Shown piece after piece: positions 26,720 through 35,444 of a stretch of 64,000 nucleotides of DNA (position 1 is the first letter of the stretch; each line of letters starts with the position of its first letter). The notes below the pieces were generated by a model. The model was given only the letters and a program-made list of their open reading frames with translations, ran no database searches and was not told where the DNA came from. Origin of the DNA: an uncultured Nocardioidaceae bacterium (lineage in GTDB: Bacteria > Actinomycetota > Actinomycetes > Propionibacteriales > Nocardioidaceae); assembly GCA_902805845.1 (NCBI GenBank), contig CADCUI010000008.1, positions 1-64,000 on the forward strand, given 5' to 3'. A program made the position numbers and the translations under genes.

Positions 26720-28996
26720 ATGCCGAAGCGAATCCTCGGATACTGCGACGAGATCAGCGTCGTGCCTGGTGGCCGTCTGAACGTCATGGTGAGCTGCTAC
26801 GACGGACTGGACTCCTACTCCCACGAGCTCGTCCGCCTGATCCATGGCGACCTCAACCCCGCGGGGCCGGGGTTCAAGTCCGAGCAGGTGCGCTCCGTCG
26901 CTTCAGCCCAGCACGACGGCCGCAAGCAGGAGACGTATGCCGGCAGCTACGCCGTCGTACCGCTCATGGACAGTGTCCAGCTCTCACGCGCCTTCACCGT
27001 GCAGGCAGTCGTGTGGCCCACCACCCCTGACAAGGGACGACAGGCGCTCGTCAGCCGCGTCGCAGCAGACGGCTCACGCGGATTCGTGCTGGGTATCGGC
27101 GACGACGGTTGCCTCTTCATCGAGCTCAACGGCAAGGGCTCCTCGAGCACGATCACCTCGGGCAAACCTCTGGTCGCTCGGCACTGGTACTCCGTCGCGG
27201 CCCGATTCGACTCCGACGGCGGCGACGTGACCTTGGTCCAGTCGCCGTTCGTGGACCTTGGTGGCGAGGATGCAGCCATCGCCCACCAGTCGGGGGTGTC
27301 TTTCGAGGACGCTGACGGGCCTCTTCTCTTCGCCGGCCAGAACGCCGGGGAGCACAACGGTGCTGTTGTCGCAGACTGCCACTTCAACGGGAAGATCGAG
27401 CGTCCGCGACTGAGCTCCGGGGCACTTTCGGACGTAGAGCTCGTCCGACTCGGCGAAGTCACACCTTCGCTGACGGACAGCCGAGTAGTCGGTGCGTGGG
27501 ACTTCAGCCAGAAGGTGAGTGGACTCGAGATCGTCGACGTTTCTCCCAACGACCACCACGGCCACCTCGTGAACCTGCCCACAAGGGCCATGAAGGGCGT
27601 GAACTGGACCGGCGAGTGCATGTCGTGGTCAAGCAAGCCGGAGCAGTACGGTGCGATCCATTTCCATGACGACGACCTGTACGACGCGGGCTGGCGCATC
27701 GACTTCTCCGTCGACGTCCCGGCGGACCTGAAGTCCGGCGTCTACGCGGTCCATCTCCTCGGTGAGGACGCGGAGGACTACGTCCCTTTCATCGTTCGGC
27801 CCTCGCCAGGCGCTGCGACCGCGGACATCGTGCTGGTGATGCCGACGACCAGCTATCTTGCCTATGCCAACGAGCACATGCCTACGGATGCGCCGCTTGC
27901 CCAGCTCTTGACCGACCAGGTGCTCCCCCTCCAGGAGGAGGACATGTTCCTGGCCGAGCACCGGGAGCTCGGTGGGTCCACCTACGACACGCACTCGGAC
28001 GGTAGCGGGATCTGTTACTCGTCCCGTCTGCGGCCGGTCCTGAACATGCGCCCCAAGTACGCCAACTGGCTGGGTGGCAGCGGGTCGGCCCTGTGGCAGT
28101 TCAACGCAGACCTTCACATCACCGACTGGCTTGAAGCCAAGGGGTTCACCTTCGATGTGATCACCGACGAGGACCTGCATCGGGATGGCGCTACCGCCCT
28201 CGCCCCGTATCGGGCGGCGCTGACCGGCACGCATCCGGAGTACACCTCGGAGCGCATGCGCGATGCCTACGCCGCGCACCTGGCGCGTGGTGGCCGCCTG
28301 ATGTACCTGGGTGGGAACGGCTTCTACTGGCGTACTTCCTACAGCGATGAGCTGCCGGGCGTCATCGAGGTCCGCAAAGGTGAGGGAGGGATCCGGGCCT
28401 GGGCCGCGGAGCCGGGCGAGTACTACAACTCGTTCACCGGTGAGTACAGCGGGCTCTGGCGTCGCTCTGGGCGTCCGCCGCAGCAGCTCGTCGGCGTCGG
28501 TTTCGTCGCCCAGGGGTTCGACGTCTCCTCCCACTACGTGAGGAGGGACGGCAGCCGCCATCCGCGAGCCGAGTTCATCTTCGAGGGGATCGCGGACGAC
28601 GAGCCCATCGGCGACTTCGGGCTCGTCGGAGGCGGCGCCGCGGGACTCGAGCTCGACCGCGCGGACGCGTTGCTGGGCACGCCGCCGCACAGCCTGGTGC
28701 TCGCCTCCTCGGAGGGACACACGGACGTGTACATGGTGGTCCTGGAGGAGATCCTCATCAACTCACCGGGGCTCACCGGGAGCCAGAATCCCTTGGTGAG
28801 CTCTGACCTGGTGTTCTTCGAGACGCCGTCCGGAGGAGCAGTCTTCTCGACGGGCTCGATCGCCTACTCCGGCAGCCTGTCGCACAACGACTACGACAAC
28901 AACGTGTCGAAGCTGACCGAGAACGTCCTCAACCGATTCGCAAGCCCTGAACCGTTCACCTTCCCGGGGATGGATTCCTGGCCCGGGCCCACATGA
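26720..28996 (+). CDS. N,N-dimethylformamidase-like large (beta) subunit
   Basis: 758 aa from ATG 26720 (MPKRILGYCDE), preceded by AGGA; known beta subunits are about 760 aa. An N-terminal immunoglobulin-like part (VVPGGRLNVMVSCYDG) leads to a LamG-like jelly-roll (about 80-310), then a large amidohydrolase domain with TTSYLAYANEHM, GGSTYDTHSDGSG and TGTHPEYTS. In the characterised Paracoccus enzyme two Tyr and a Glu, with a nearby His, hold a mononuclear iron. The Tyr residues here and HPE fit those positions. The enzyme hydrolyses N-substituted amides to amine and acid; the true substrate here is unknown. Confidence 0.85.
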   Translation: MPKRILGYCDEISVVPGGRLNVMVSCYDGLDSYSHELVRLIHGDLNPAGPGFKSEQVRSVASAQHDGRKQETYAGSYAVVPLMDSVQLSRAFTVQAVVWPTTPDKGRQALVSRVAADGSRGFVLGIGDDGCLFIELNGKGSSSTITSGKPLVARHWYSVAARFDSDGGDVTLVQSPFVDLGGEDAAIAHQSGVSFEDADGPLLFAGQNAGEHNGAVVADCHFNGKIERPRLSSGALSDVELVRLGEVTPSLTDSRVVGAWDFSQKVSGLEIVDVSPNDHHGHLVNLPTRAMKGVNWTGECMSWSSKPEQYGAIHFHDDDLYDAGWRIDFSVDVPADLKSGVYAVHLLGEDAEDYVPFIVRPSPGAATADIVLVMPTTSYLAYANEHMPTDAPLAQLLTDQVLPLQEEDMFLAEHRELGGSTYDTHSDGSGICYSSRLRPVLNMRPKYANWLGGSGSALWQFNADLHITDWLEAKGFTFDVITDEDLHRDGATALAPYRAALTGTHPEYTSERMRDAYAAHLARGGRLMYLGGNGFYWRTSYSDELPGVIEVRKGEGGIRAWAAEPGEYYNSFTGEYSGLWRRSGRPPQQLVGVGFVAQGFDVSSHYVRRDGSRHPRAEFIFEGIADDEPIGDFGLVGGGAAGLELDRADALLGTPPHSLVLASSEGHTDVYMVVLEEILINSPGLTGSQNPLVSSDLVFFETPSGGAVFSTGSIAYSGSLSHNDYDNNVSKLTENVLNRFASPEPFTFPGMDSWPGPT

Positions 28997-29034
28997 GCAC
29001 GCACGCAGGCGGCTCTTCGCAGTGAAGGAGAATC

Positions 29035-29382
29035 ATGTCTGGGACTAGTCCGCCGGGCGAGGAATTCGAACCACCCCGGCCAGCACCTCCGGTCCGGCAA
29101 CCTGACAGCCCGATACACCGACGTGTGAGAGGTATGTCCGAGCGCACGAAGAACGTCATCTTCGGATCTTGGTACCTCTTGCTCGTCCTCATGGTGACGT
29201 GCCCTCCGCTCTACCTGGCGTTCAGCGGCGGCACCCCCGTCATCATCGGGCTCCCCTTGTCCGTGTTCTACATGGTGCTCAACGGCGCGCTGTCCATCCT
29301 CATGGTGTGGGCGTTGTGGATCGTCGAGTCCATCAGAGGAGAGCACGAGCTCTTCCACGACCCTGAAGCCAAGGCGGTGTGA
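29035..29382 (+). CDS. Small two-helix membrane protein, symporter partner (DUF3311-like)
   Basis: 115 aa with AAGGAG 4 nt before the ATG. A Pro-rich cytoplasmic N-terminus (about 1-40) precedes two membrane segments (FGSWYLLLVLMVTCPPLYLAF and LSVFYMVLNGALSILMVWAL). Such small proteins typically accompany sodium:solute symporters, as YhdT does PanF. Its stop overlaps the GTG start of the symporter gene (GTGA), supporting a two-component carrier. Confidence 0.72.
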   Translation: MSGTSPPGEEFEPPRPAPPVRQPDSPIHRRVRGMSERTKNVIFGSWYLLLVLMVTCPPLYLAFSGGTPVIIGLPLSVFYMVLNGALSILMVWALWIVESIRGEHELFHDPEAKAV

Positions 29383-30905
29383 GCATGGGCCAGGAAACGA
29401 CCATCGTGGTCGGCATGAACGTCCTCTTCTTCGCACTCATCATCTTCATCCTGTACCGCTCCTACCAGAAGGAGCACACGTTCACCGAGTACGCCGTGGG
29501 CGGGCGCTCGTTCGGGCCCTGGTACATCGCCATGTCCTACGTGAACTCCTGGTTCCCAGGCACCATGTTCATCTCGTTCCTCGGGCTGGGCGTCGCAGCC
29601 GGGGTGGTCGGTCTCTACGTCCTCAGCTACAGCCTCATCGGTGTCACGACCATGTACTACATGGCCACCAGGGCCTGGAACTGGGGACAGGCGTTCAACC
29701 TCCGGACTCAGCCGGACATGCTCGGGCTCCGCTTCGGAAGTCCGACGGTCAAGGTGCTCGCGAGCGTGATCGGTGTGGTTTCTCTCTTCCCCTGGGTCAT
29801 CTTGTCGATGCAGTCGCTCGGTGTGCTGTTCGACTTCATGACCTACCAGCAGCTCGGCACGACCGCGTCGCTGATCCTCGGCGTCGGCGTCATCGTGGTG
29901 AGGCAGTACTGGACTGTCCGCATGGGAATGCGGGGGCTGGTGATCACCGACCTCTTCCAGGGATTCGTCGCCTACATCGTCTGTTCGGTCATGATCGTGG
30001 TGCTGATGTCCGTCTTCTTCGACGGGCTGACCGCAATCCGCTCCCTCAATGAGTCGATGTGGAGACTCCCAGGAGATGGCGGCACGTACGGCATCTGGTA
30101 CTTCAGCGCCATCACGTTCACCGGCATCGTAGGCAGCCTGTGCTGGCCGACCAGCTACCAGCGGATCTACACGGCGAGCAGCGTGCGCAACGTCAAGCTG
30201 GGAACGCTCCTGGCGATGCCGATCATCGGTGTCTTCGCCACGCTTCTGCTGTTCGTCTCCTTCTCGATGGCCACGCTCCCCGATGTGGCGGCCAGCCCCC
30301 AGAACGGATGGTTCATCACCGCCATCGACGCGGGCGGCCCCTGGCTCCTCGGCCTGGCCTGCATGATCGTGTTCGCGGCTGCCATGGGATGGATCGACGG
30401 CTGCATCCAGGTAAGTGGAACGCAACTGTCGAACGACATCATCGGTAACTTCAAGGAGCTGTCGGACAAGCAGCTGACGGCGATCGCAAAGGCCAGCATG
30501 GTGGGGTTCCTCGTCCTCGGCGCGGTCGTGGCGTACGTCGCCTACGACGAGCCGAAGCTCGTGAACCTCGCGATCATCTCCTACCAAGGAGTCGTGCAGC
30601 TGGCGGTCCCCCTCTTCGGCGGACTGTTCTGGCGGCGGGGGACTCGGGAGGGGGCCATCGTCGGGATGATCGTCGGTTTCGTGCTCGCTCTTATCTTGAC
30701 CGCGATCTATCCCGACAACATCCCCGGCCTGGGTGGTCTCACGGCCGGCATGCCTGCACTGGCGGTCAACCTGCTCCTCTTCCTCGGGCTCTCTGTCCTC
30801 AGGCCGCAGTCGGCCGAGGAGCGGGCGCGCGTGGACGAGCTGTTCCTGAAGGGGGAGCGGTCCCTGCGGAAGGTTCCTGCTGCACCGTCTGGAGCGCTCC
30901 AGTAG
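29379..30905 (+). CDS. Sodium:solute symporter family transporter
   Basis: 508 aa (506 if ATG 29385 is used) with about 13 membrane helices. Typical SSS features are EYAVGGRSFGPWYIAMSYVNSWFPGTMF at the first helices, TQPDMLGLRFGS, and LCWPTSYQRIYTASSVRNVKLG. Likely imports the island substrate with sodium. Last gene of alpha-beta-small protein-symporter; a strong hairpin follows at 30974. Confidence 0.9.
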   Translation: MSMGQETTIVVGMNVLFFALIIFILYRSYQKEHTFTEYAVGGRSFGPWYIAMSYVNSWFPGTMFISFLGLGVAAGVVGLYVLSYSLIGVTTMYYMATRAWNWGQAFNLRTQPDMLGLRFGSPTVKVLASVIGVVSLFPWVILSMQSLGVLFDFMTYQQLGTTASLILGVGVIVVRQYWTVRMGMRGLVITDLFQGFVAYIVCSVMIVVLMSVFFDGLTAIRSLNESMWRLPGDGGTYGIWYFSAITFTGIVGSLCWPTSYQRIYTASSVRNVKLGTLLAMPIIGVFATLLLFVSFSMATLPDVAASPQNGWFITAIDAGGPWLLGLACMIVFAAAMGWIDGCIQVSGTQLSNDIIGNFKELSDKQLTAIAKASMVGFLVLGAVVAYVAYDEPKLVNLAIISYQGVVQLAVPLFGGLFWRRGTREGAIVGMIVGFVLALILTAIYPDNIPGLGGLTAGMPALAVNLLLFLGLSVLRPQSAEERARVDELFLKGERSLRKVPAAPSGALQ

Positions 30906-30973
30906 CCAGCGGTCGACTAGCCGTAGAGAGCCGGCGGTCATGCCGTCGGGGGCCTGCTCCGACCTGCCGGAGA

Positions 30974-31011
30974 GCTGGGGCGGCGGGTCACTTCTGACCT
31001 GCCGCCCCAGC
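30974..31011. terminator. Stem-loop terminator between island and polyamine importer operon
   Basis: 17-bp arms with one mismatch (GCTGGGGCGGCGGGTCA/TGACCTGCCGCCCCAGC) and a 4-nt loop, in the space between convergent genes. No T-run; symmetric, so it may stop transcription from both sides. The rest of the 229-bp gap holds nothing recognisable. Confidence 0.7.
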
Positions 31012-31134
31012 GACACCGTCCACGGGCCCTCCGGTTGAGGCGCCTTCAACGCTGATCGTGATCGGCAGGCATCGACAGACGCGCGGCCGCGACCTCACCG
31101 GCGACGATCCGCGAGGGCCGGCAGGCGGTGCGGC

Positions 31135-31941
31135 TCAGGCGGTGCGGCCGCGCACCCGGCGCAGGGCACCGCTGCCCAGCACCAGGCTGAGCGCCAGCAG
31201 GAACATGATCGTCCCGATCACGTTGACCTGCATCGGGATGCCCCGTTGGGCCGCCCCCCACACGTACATCGGGAACGTCACCGTCTGTCCGGCGTTGAGG
31301 TTCGTGATGATGAAGTCGTCGAACGAGAGCGAGAAGCTCAGCAGCGCCGCCGAGACTATCCCCGGCACCACCAGCGGCAGCGTGATCCGGATGAACGTCT
31401 GCCACTCGTTGGCGTAGAGGTCGGCAGCAGCCTGCTCGAGCGACGGGTCCAGCCCGACGAGCCTGGCCTTGACCGTGATCACGACGAACGACAGGCAGAA
31501 CATGACGTGGGCGATGAAGATCGTCCAGAAGCCGAGTTGCCCGGCGAAGTTCGCGTTGACGAAGAGCGCGAGCAGCGAGGCGCCGAGGACGATCTCGGGG
31601 GACGCCATCGGCAGGAAGATCAGCAGGTTGGCCGTGCTGCGCCCTCGGAAGTGGTGGCGCACCATGGCGAAGGCCATCAACGTCCCCAGCAGCGTCGCCA
31701 GGCCCGTCGCCAGCAGTCCGATCTTCAGGCTGGTGGTTACCGAGGAGCACAGCTGGTAGGGGTCGCAGACGTGCGTCCAGTTGTCGATCGTGAACCCGTC
31801 GAAGTCGTAGCCGAGGCGGCTGGCGGGGTCGTTGAACGACATCAGCGCCACGACGAAGATCGGCGTGAACATGTAGAGCAGCACGAACAGCGCGAAGATC
31901 ATGACCGCGTGGCCGCCCAGCCACCGACGCGCCCGGGTCAC
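31135..31941 (-). CDS. potC: Polyamine ABC transporter permease (PotC-like)
   Basis: 268 aa with six predicted membrane helices and the permease EAA loop LEQAAADLYANEWQTFIRITLP. It pairs with the PotB-like permease to form the membrane channel of a spermidine/putrescine-type importer. The GTG start overlaps the potB stop (GTGA). Last gene of potD-potA-potB-potC. Confidence 0.9.
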   Translation of the reverse strand: MTRARRWLGGHAVMIFALFVLLYMFTPIFVVALMSFNDPASRLGYDFDGFTIDNWTHVCDPYQLCSSVTTSLKIGLLATGLATLLGTLMAFAMVRHHFRGRSTANLLIFLPMASPEIVLGASLLALFVNANFAGQLGFWTIFIAHVMFCLSFVVITVKARLVGLDPSLEQAAADLYANEWQTFIRITLPLVVPGIVSAALLSFSLSFDDFIITNLNAGQTVTFPMYVWGAAQRGIPMQVNVIGTIMFLLALSLVLGSGALRRVRGRTA

Positions 31942-32846
31942 ACGAGGTCCTCGGTGCCGGCCTTGCGGACGTAGACGAGCACCATGAGCACGATGACCAC
32001 CATCATCGTCACCGACAACGCGGAGGCGGTGGCCACGTCCCCGGCCTGGAGGAACAGCTGCTGGATGGTATTGCCGATCATCCGGGTGCGCGGGTTGCCC
32101 AGCAGCTCGTCGTTGATGAAGTCGCCGGCGGCCGGGATGAAGGTCAGCAGCGTCCCGGCGACCACTCCCGGCATGGCCAGCGGAAGCGTGACCCGCAGGA
32201 AGCCGTTGACGGGCGAGGCGTAGAGGTCCCCCGCCGCTTCCAGCAGCCGGGGGTCCATCTTCTCCAGGCTGGCGTAGAGCGGCAGCACCATGAACGGCAG
32301 GAAGTTGTAGGCCAGCCCGGTGATGACCGCGAACGGGGTGGCGAGCAGCCGCAGGTCGTCAGGGACCGCCGGCAGGCTGCTGAGGGTCTGCACGATGAAG
32401 CCGTTGTCGCTGAGCAGGAACTTCCACGACAGGGTGCGCACCAGGAAGCTGGTGAAGAACGGCGCGATCACCGCCACCAGCATGAGGTTCTTCCAGCGGC
32501 CCGCCTTGAAAGCGATCGCGTAGGCGAGCGGGAAGCCCAGGAGCAGGCACACCACGGTGGCGGCGAAGGCGTAGAGGAAGGAGCGCAGGAAGATCGGCGC
32601 GTACTCGCGCAGGGCCTCGGTGTAGTTCTGCCAGTGCCAGGTCATCTGATAGCCGTTGAGCAGCGACCCCGACGGGTCGTAGAGGCTGCTGGCCGCCAGC
32701 GTCACCGTGGGCAGCACGAAGAACAGCGCCAGCCAGACGGTCCCCGGGATCATCAGCAGGTAGCCGGCCGGCCCCCTGCGATGGCCCTCGTCGCGCTCGG
32801 GCGCGACCGTGTTGGCCGGCGTGGGCAGGTGCCCCAGAGCGGTCAT
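31938..32846 (-). CDS. potB: Polyamine ABC transporter permease (PotB-like)
   Basis: 302 aa with six predicted membrane helices, FLPTVTLAASSLYDP near the first periplasmic loop and EAA loop LLEAAGDLYASPVNGFLRVTLP. AGGAGA lies about 11 nt before the ATG. It follows the ATPase gene by 19 nt. Confidence 0.9.
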   Translation of the reverse strand: MTALGHLPTPANTVAPERDEGHRRGPAGYLLMIPGTVWLALFFVLPTVTLAASSLYDPSGSLLNGYQMTWHWQNYTEALREYAPIFLRSFLYAFAATVVCLLLGFPLAYAIAFKAGRWKNLMLVAVIAPFFTSFLVRTLSWKFLLSDNGFIVQTLSSLPAVPDDLRLLATPFAVITGLAYNFLPFMVLPLYASLEKMDPRLLEAAGDLYASPVNGFLRVTLPLAMPGVVAGTLLTFIPAAGDFINDELLGNPRTRMIGNTIQQLFLQAGDVATASALSVTMMVVIVLMVLVYVRKAGTEDLV

Positions 32847-32865
32847 CCGGTGGTCTCTCCTGCGG

Positions 32866-34065
32866 TCAGACTGCGTCGAGGCCGGCGCCGGCCTTGGCGT
32901 CCTGGCCGGCGTCGAGCAGGAACGCGTGCTCGGGCCGCCAGCACAGGTCGACCGACGAGCCTCCGGCGTACGACGGCCGCTGTCCGGTGTTCTGCTCGAA
33001 CACCATGAGCTCCTGCCCCCACGGCATCCGGACGAGGTACTGCGTGCTCACGCCCACGAAGCTGACGTCGGTCACCACACCGCCGCCCAGGCGGTTGAGC
33101 TGCCCGTCGACGGGTGCAGAGGAGTCGACGAGCGACACCTTCTCCGGGCGGACTCCGAGCCGAACCGGACCGGAGCCGACCGAGGAGCGCTCCGGCACGG
33201 CGCGCAGCGTCGCACCCTGCACGTCGACCTCGATCTCGGCCCCCGCGGACCGCGCCTGGCCCTCGAGGAGGTTCGACTGACCGAGGAAGTTGGCGACGAA
33301 CGTCGTCCGGGGGTGCTCGTAGAGCTCAGCCGGGTGGCCCATCTGCTCGACCACACCCGCGTTCATCACCGCGATGGTGTCGGCCATGGTCATGGCCTCC
33401 TCCTGGTCGTGGGTGACGTGCACGAAGGTGATGCGGACCTCGGTCTGGATGCGCTTGAGCTCGATCTGCATCGCGCGGCGCAGCTTGAGGTCCAGGGCGC
33501 CCAGCGGCTCGTCGAGCAGGAGGACCTGCGGCCGGTTGATGAGGGCCCGCGCCAGGGCGACCCGCTGCTGCTGGCCCCCGGAGAGCTGCGCCGGACGGCG
33601 CTGGCCGTACTCCTGGAGCTGCACCAGCTCCAGCATCTCGCCCACCTTCCGCGAGATGTCGCTGCCCTTGGTGCGCCGGAGTCCGAACGCGACGTTCTCG
33701 AACACGGTGAGGTGGGGGAACAGCGCGTAGCTCTGGAAGACGGTGTTCACCGGGCGCTTGTAGGGCTTGAGCCCGGAGATGTCGCTGCCGCCGAGCAGCA
33801 CCTGCCCCTGCGTCGGTCGCTCGAGGCCGGCGACCATCCTCAGCGTGGTGGTCTTGCCGCATCCCGAGGCGCCGAGCAGGGCGAAGAAGGAGCCGTGCGG
33901 CACCGTCAGGTCGAGATCGTCGACGGCGACGAAGGAGCCGAACCGCTTGGTCACGTTGCGGAGCTCGAGATCACCTGCCTGCTGCCCACCGCCCGGCTCG
34001 GGCTTCTCGCCACCCCGGCCGGTCATGTCCCCCCCGTGCGTCTCACGGATCGGAGCTGTGGTCAC
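32866..34065 (-). CDS. potA: Polyamine ABC transporter ATP-binding protein (PotA-like)
   Basis: 399 aa. Walker A LLGASGCGKTTT, Q-loop FQSYALFPHLTV, signature LSGGQQQRVALARAL, Walker B VLLLDEPLGALD and H-loop HVTHDQEEA are intact. A C-terminal TOBE domain (about 300-390) is typical of PotA. The first 30 residues are a Gly/Glu-rich extension; a second ATG at codon 14 is possible. GTG start overlaps the potD stop (GTGA). Confidence 0.93.
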   Translation of the reverse strand: MTTAPIRETHGGDMTGRGGEKPEPGGGQQAGDLELRNVTKRFGSFVAVDDLDLTVPHGSFFALLGASGCGKTTTLRMVAGLERPTQGQVLLGGSDISGLKPYKRPVNTVFQSYALFPHLTVFENVAFGLRRTKGSDISRKVGEMLELVQLQEYGQRRPAQLSGGQQQRVALARALINRPQVLLLDEPLGALDLKLRRAMQIELKRIQTEVRITFVHVTHDQEEAMTMADTIAVMNAGVVEQMGHPAELYEHPRTTFVANFLGQSNLLEGQARSAGAEIEVDVQGATLRAVPERSSVGSGPVRLGVRPEKVSLVDSSAPVDGQLNRLGGGVVTDVSFVGVSTQYLVRMPWGQELMVFEQNTGQRPSYAGGSSVDLCWRPEHAFLLDAGQDAKAGAGLDAV

Positions 34066-35273
34066 CCGATCGCCTGGGAGAAGTCGGTGTCGTACTGCTT
34101 GGCCGTGCTCTCGTCGAGCGACTTGAAGGAGAACGCCTTGGCCAGGAACGCCTCGTCAGGGAAGATCAGCGGCGCGTCGACCAGGCTCGGGTCGATCTTC
34201 TCCATGGCCTCCTTGGCACCCTGGACCGGACACACGTAGTTGACCCAGGCAGCCAGCCGAGCGGCCGTCTCGGGTTCGTAGTAGTAGTTCATGAGGGCCT
34301 CGGCGTTGGTCTTGTGGTAGGCCTTGTTCGGCACCAGCATGTTGTCCGACCAGAGCGCCAGCCCCTCCTCGGGGACGACCCACTCGATGTCGGGGTTGTC
34401 GTACTGCATGGCGATGACGTCGCCGGACCACGCCTCGCACGCGGCGATGTCGCCGTTGTTGAGGTCGTCGACGTAGTCGTTGCCGGTGAACCGGCGGATC
34501 TGACCGCTCGACACGCCGCTCTCGAGCTGCTCGATCGCCTTCTGCCAGTCGTTGTCGGAGAAGTCGGTCGGGTCGGCGCCCGCGAGCAGGAGCATGAAGC
34601 CCATGGTGTCCCGCATCTCCTTGAGCAGGCTGATCCTGCCCTTGAGGTCCGGCCGGGTCATGAGCTCCTCGAAGCTGCCGACCGGCTTGGTGTACTTCTT
34701 GTTGTAGGCGATGCCGGTGAAGCCGCTCTGCCACGGGACGCTGTAGTCGCGCTTGCGGTCCCAGTCGGGGCCCTGGAGGTTCTGGACGAGGTTCTGGTCC
34801 ACGTTCGGAAGGTTGGCGTGATCGAGCTTCTGCAGCCAGCCGAGCTTCACCATCCGTGCAGCCATCCAGTCGGTGAGCACGATGATGTCGCGGTTGACAG
34901 GCTGGCAGTCACCGAGCTGGTTCTGGACCTTGGCGAAGAACTCGTTGTTGTCGTTGACGTCGGTGTTGTAGGTGACGTCGATGCCGCTCTCCTTCTCGAA
35001 GTCCTCGAGCGTCGGCAGCTGCTTGCCCTTCACGTCGATGTACTCCGGCCAGTTCGACCACACGAGCTCCTTCTCGCTGGAGGACCTGTCGGTGCTCTTG
35101 CAGGTCTCGGCGGTCTGCCCCGTGCCCTCGGTGCCGCAGGCGCTCAGCAGGCTCGGCACGCCGATCCCCAGGCCGCCGGCCGCCGCTGCGGAGCGCATGA
35201 ACGAGCGCCGCGACAGCTCGGAGGCCACCAAGCCGGGAGGAAGGACGGGCCGGGTACGACGGATGCGGGGCAT
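34062..35273 (-). CDS. potD: Spermidine/putrescine-binding lipoprotein (PotD-like), Tat type
   Basis: 403 aa. The N-terminus carries SRRSFMR (twin-arginine) and a lipobox ending LLSAC near residue 47, so it is probably exported folded and lipid-anchored. The mature domain starts LVWSNWPEYIDVKG, characteristic of PotD/PotF binding proteins, and continues with WYNKK-like substrate-site segments. GGAG lies close before the ATG. First gene of the operon; its promoter overlaps a predicted operator. Confidence 0.92.
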   Translation of the reverse strand: MPRIRRTRPVLPPGLVASELSRRSFMRSAAAAGGLGIGVPSLLSACGTEGTGQTAETCKSTDRSSSEKELVWSNWPEYIDVKGKQLPTLEDFEKESGIDVTYNTDVNDNNEFFAKVQNQLGDCQPVNRDIIVLTDWMAARMVKLGWLQKLDHANLPNVDQNLVQNLQGPDWDRKRDYSVPWQSGFTGIAYNKKYTKPVGSFEELMTRPDLKGRISLLKEMRDTMGFMLLLAGADPTDFSDNDWQKAIEQLESGVSSGQIRRFTGNDYVDDLNNGDIAACEAWSGDVIAMQYDNPDIEWVVPEEGLALWSDNMLVPNKAYHKTNAEALMNYYYEPETAARLAAWVNYVCPVQGAKEAMEKIDPSLVDAPLIFPDEAFLAKAFSFKSLDESTAKQYDTDFSQAIG

Positions 35274-35316
35274 GCGGTCTCCAGAGGCGGCCGGGGATGG
35301 TGTCGATCTGCGGTGG

Positions 35317-35359
35317 ATACTCGCACGCCCGACTCGGCTTGGACAAGTGAATCCGTGGG
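35317..35359 (-). promoter_or_regulatory. Promoter with overlapping operator for potDABC
   Basis: On the minus strand the element CCCACGGATTCACTTGTCC (35341-35359) ends in a -35 box TTGTCC, followed 18 nt later by GAGTAT (35317-35322). The element is nearly the same as that at 14728 and placed identically over the -35. It predicts a 5' leader of about 36 nt. Confidence 0.55.
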
Positions 35360-35374
35360 CGTGCTCGCGTCAAA

Positions 35375-35389
35375 CTACGGATTCACGCG
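35375..35389. promoter_or_regulatory. Second operator half, inverted relative to the potD site
   Basis: CTACGGATTCACGCG. Its core ACGGATTCAC is a perfect inverted match to GTGAATCCGT at 35347-35356, 20 nt away, making a 10-bp dyad between two divergent promoters. Confidence 0.5.
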
Positions 35390-35408
35390 ACCAAGGTCCC
35401 GGAACCCT

Positions 35409-35437
35409 TTGACGTCGAACGTGGCCGATGCCACTAT
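35409..35437 (+). promoter_or_regulatory. Promoter of the Lrp-family regulator gene
   Basis: TTGACG (35409-35414), a 17-nt spacer and CACTAT (35432-35437). The predicted start of transcription falls on or next to the GTG at 35445, implying a leaderless message. Confidence 0.6.
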
Positions 35438-35444
35438 CGTCCGC

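Noticed and set aside
29268-31049. 593-aa minus-strand ORF
   Set aside because: Antisense of the sodium symporter; Asp/His/Arg-rich shadow translation.
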